From UBA6168 sp041752395 (GTDB lineage Bacteria > Bacteroidota > Bacteroidia > Chitinophagales > Saprospiraceae), in NCBI GenBank assembly GCA_041752395.1, contig JBGSWN010000063.1:3840-67839 (forward strand): a DNA stretch of 64,000 nucleotides, in the 5' to 3' direction. Shown here in pieces: positions 62,126 to 64,000 of the stretch. The position numbers and the translations under genes were made by a program. The notes beneath the pieces were generated by a model, which was given only the letters and a program-made list of their open reading frames with translations, did not search any database and was not told the origin of the DNA. Numbering within the stretch: position 1 is the stretch's first letter; each line of letters starts with the position of its first letter.

Positions 62126-63661
62126 ATGAAACGATTCCTTGTTGTTTTACTATTCATATCAGTCTTCAGTGGCCTTTCCTATAGCCAAGGCAAATACGAC
62201 AACGTATGGCTCTTCGGCCGCTACGATGTAAATCAAAGCCCCCAATCACAAAACGGAGGCTCACGGGTTGACTTTAATTTTGACCCGCCAGAAGTTTCCT
62301 ATTTTGATATGCCTGTGAACTTCGACTTCAACGAAATTTCGATGGTCTGCGATTCCGTGGGTCATCTTCAATTCTATACGGATGGGTGCAGCCTTATCAA
62401 TTATCAGAATACGCTTGTCGAAAATGGTGACTCCATCAGCCCCGGCGAGGTGTACGACGAATGGTGTGCATTAGGGTCTGGATATCCATCTACCCAAAGT
62501 TCAATGATACTTCCTATGCCAGGCTCTAACCATATCTATTACTTATTCCATTTAGGAATCAACGAAAACTTGTTTACGGAATATTTTAAATATACTGTCG
62601 TAGATATGAGTAAAAACAATGGGCTAGGAGAAGTATTGCTTAAAAACCAATTGATATTTGATACGCTTCATTTTGGACAGCAGATGACCGCTGTGCGTCA
62701 TGCCAACGGCAGGGATTGGTGGCTGGTGCTGCCTTATGGAACTATTAATTTTGACACAGGCAGTTCAAACCGGTATTTCAAGTTTCTATTTTCACCCATT
62801 GGCGTAACAGGCCCAACGGAACAGGACATCGGCGATGGCTGGGGAGTTGAATATTACAGCGGCCAAGCGACATTTTCCCCAGATGGCACCAAGTACGTGC
62901 GGCTGAACCCCACGCAAGGGATGCGGATATTTGACTTCGACCGCTGCACCGGGGAGTTCTCCAACCCAAGAGCCATTTATTTTCCGAATGACACCTTAAC
63001 TTCCTGTGGCGTATCTTTTTCACCAAATTCTAGGTTCCTATATGCTTCATTAGGGAGTAAGATTGTCCAATATGATATTTGGAGCGCTAATATTGAAGCT
63101 TCCAGAGTAACTGTTGCAGTATATGATGGGTTTCTGTCACCACTATGGACAAGGTTTTACCAGCACATGTTGGCACCCAACGGCAAGATATATATTACTG
63201 TACCAAATGGCGCTAACGTGCTGCACGTGATAAACCACCCCAACTTAAAGGGGCTTGCCTGTGATGTGGCGCAGCATGGCTTGGTGTTGCCTACAATTCA
63301 TGATTGGAACATCCCGAATTTTCCGCATTTCCGGCTTTATGATGTGCCGGGCAGTATCTGCGATACTTTGGGAATCAATACTGCCGCCGGGGAGAAAATA
63401 TCAGAAACAGTGCAAGTCAAGCTTTGGCCTAACCCTGCAAAAAGGTATATCAATTTCTCCTTGCAAGGAGTAAAATTGGTCAAGGCATCCATTTTCCACT
63501 TAATAGACCCATTGGGCCGGGAAGTGAGGCGGGAGGTGCTTTCTGCTGGGCAACAGCAAGCAGAGGTTGGGCTGGCAGGATTGCCGCCGGGGCTTTACTT
63601 TTGGAGCGTGGAGGGTGAGGGCCGCAAGTTGGGTAGTGGCAAACTTATCATCATCCAATAA
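62126..63661 (+). CDS. T9SS type A secreted protein, propeller-like
   Basis: 511 residues, signal peptide ending LSYSQ. The body begins YDNVWLFGRYDVNQSP and contains repeated units typical of large Saprospiraceae surface proteins (YQHMLAPNGKIYITVPNG, then LHVINHPNLKG); a six- or seven-bladed propeller is likely. The C-terminal type A sorting domain (LWPNPAKRYINFSL, LPPGLYFWSVEGEG, GSGKLIIIQ) resembles that of the preceding gene. It starts only 8 bp after the remnant repeat and ends at the second copy, so the gene looks like a cassette bounded by that repeat. Base composition is mixed. Confidence 0.8.
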   Translation: MKRFLVVLLFISVFSGLSYSQGKYDNVWLFGRYDVNQSPQSQNGGSRVDFNFDPPEVSYFDMPVNFDFNEISMVCDSVGHLQFYTDGCSLINYQNTLVENGDSISPGEVYDEWCALGSGYPSTQSSMILPMPGSNHIYYLFHLGINENLFTEYFKYTVVDMSKNNGLGEVLLKNQLIFDTLHFGQQMTAVRHANGRDWWLVLPYGTINFDTGSSNRYFKFLFSPIGVTGPTEQDIGDGWGVEYYSGQATFSPDGTKYVRLNPTQGMRIFDFDRCTGEFSNPRAIYFPNDTLTSCGVSFSPNSRFLYASLGSKIVQYDIWSANIEASRVTVAVYDGFLSPLWTRFYQHMLAPNGKIYITVPNGANVLHVINHPNLKGLACDVAQHGLVLPTIHDWNIPNFPHFRLYDVPGSICDTLGINTAAGEKISETVQVKLWPNPAKRYINFSLQGVKLVKASIFHLIDPLGREVRREVLSAGQQQAEVGLAGLPPGLYFWSVEGEGRKLGSGKLIIIQ

Positions 63662-63710
63662 AAACCCTCAACCACCCACCAGCCAAGGATTCACCTCCGC
63701 CACCACCTCC
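63650..63710. repeat. Second copy of the duplicated cargo 3' flank
   Basis: Covers the last codons of the 62126-63661 cargo gene and the last codons of the opposite-strand gene, and matches 62061-62118. Confidence 0.75.
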
Positions 63711-64000
63711 GGGAAGAAGACATTGAACTCTTCGTCAAATTCCTGGTAGTGGGCGGTCAGGCTTTCCACCGCATTTTCAAAGAAATGAGGGGCGCTGCTG
63801 CGCAGTTTCAACCGACTGAAAGTGAAGCGGAGGCCATCCTCCGTGCCATAGCGCAGTAGCCAGTTATCGGCAATCATTCTGGGCAGGCGGTCGTGAAGGA
63901 ATTCGGGCATGATGGGTAGGTGCCGCAGCAATACCTCATAGACATCGGCGGCAAACAATTCCAAGGGCTGGGTGGCGTACCGCTCCCAATTTTTCGCCAG
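63668..64000 (-). CDS. C-terminal fragment of an unknown protein (5' end outside window)
   Basis: An open minus-strand frame runs from the right edge to a TGA at 63668-63670 (110 residues seen). It reads LAKNWERYATQPLELFAADV, then MPEFLHDRLPRMIADNWLLR, FSRLKLRSSAPHFFENA and EFNVFFPEVVAEVNPWLVGG. It is mixed alpha/beta and has no recognisable family. Its tail codons occur again at 62079-62118. It converges on the cargo gene with a 6-bp gap. Confidence 0.5.
   Translation of the reverse strand: MAKNWERYATQPLELFAADVYEVLLRHLPIMPEFLHDRLPRMIADNWLLRYGTEDGLRFTFSRLKLRSSAPHFFENAVESLTAHYQEFDEEFNVFFPEVVAEVNPWLVGG

Noticed and set aside
1..64000. rRNA, tRNA or mobile-element genes
   Set aside because: No cloverleaf, ribosomal sequence, transposase or integrase motif was seen on reading both strands; a covariance-model scan would settle it.

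Overview
The window looks like a chromosomal segment from a member of the Bacteroidota, most probably of the Saprospiraceae type (Haliscomenobacter/Lewinella-like). Supporting signs are several type IX secretion (T9SS) cargo proteins with type A or type B C-terminal sorting domains, DUF5686 and DUF6089 outer-membrane proteins, FG-GAP/ASPIC-UnbV lipoproteins, a fused FadB with the dehydrogenase domain first, and start regions that lack Shine-Dalgarno sequences but carry the Bacteroidota promoter (TTTG, about 18-20 bp, TAnnTTTG). No rRNA, tRNA, insertion sequence, CRISPR array or phage module was recognised. Two genes run off the ends of the window.

Layout. 0-6 kb: the tail of a membrane protein, a DUF5686 carboxypeptidase-regulatory-like outer-membrane protein, and an AsmA-like protein with a long charged coiled-coil tail. 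6-10 kb: an apparent operon of a BamA/D15-type barrel, an Atg22/UMF1-type permease and a sphingosine-1-phosphate-lyase-like PLP enzyme; the last two overlap by one base. 10-13.7 kb: a small GIY-YIG-like protein, RecQ, and an NrtR-like Nudix-domain regulator. 13.7-24 kb: an orphan lipoprotein, a DUF4197 protein, a large FG-GAP/ASPIC lipoprotein, a DUF6089 protein, XseA-XseB, a thioredoxin-like protein and RibD. 23.6-32 kb: an active/inactive M16 peptidase pair, iscS-iscU-iscA, a FadL-like barrel and an HmuY-like T9SS cargo. 32-48 kb: an IGHMBP2-type helicase, a c-type-cytochrome FG-GAP lipoprotein, LepA, a CPA2 antiporter, FolC, a seven-repeat T9SS type B protein, YceI, MarR, a GT2 glycosyltransferase and an orphan helical protein. 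47.5-54 kb: the fadB-fadA beta-oxidation pair diverging from exbB-exbD-exbD-tonB.

54-64 kb is the accessory part. It holds an orphan protein, a 21-bp-period tandem array with one 20-bp unit that shifts the reading frame, and four consecutive T9SS cargo genes with patchwork base composition. The first cargo gene has lost its signal peptide behind one in-frame TAG. It carries an M43 (pappalysin-type) metalloprotease domain whose first zinc-binding His is Gly, and it changes sharply in base composition where that domain meets a beta-helix. The last two cargo genes share a duplicated 3' flank that contains the tail codons of the neighbouring opposite-strand gene, a visible scar of cassette gain or duplication.

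Most other genes are ordinary housekeeping or envelope genes. Start codons were moved downstream from the longest possible ORF wherever a signal peptide or family N-terminus clearly begins at an internal ATG.
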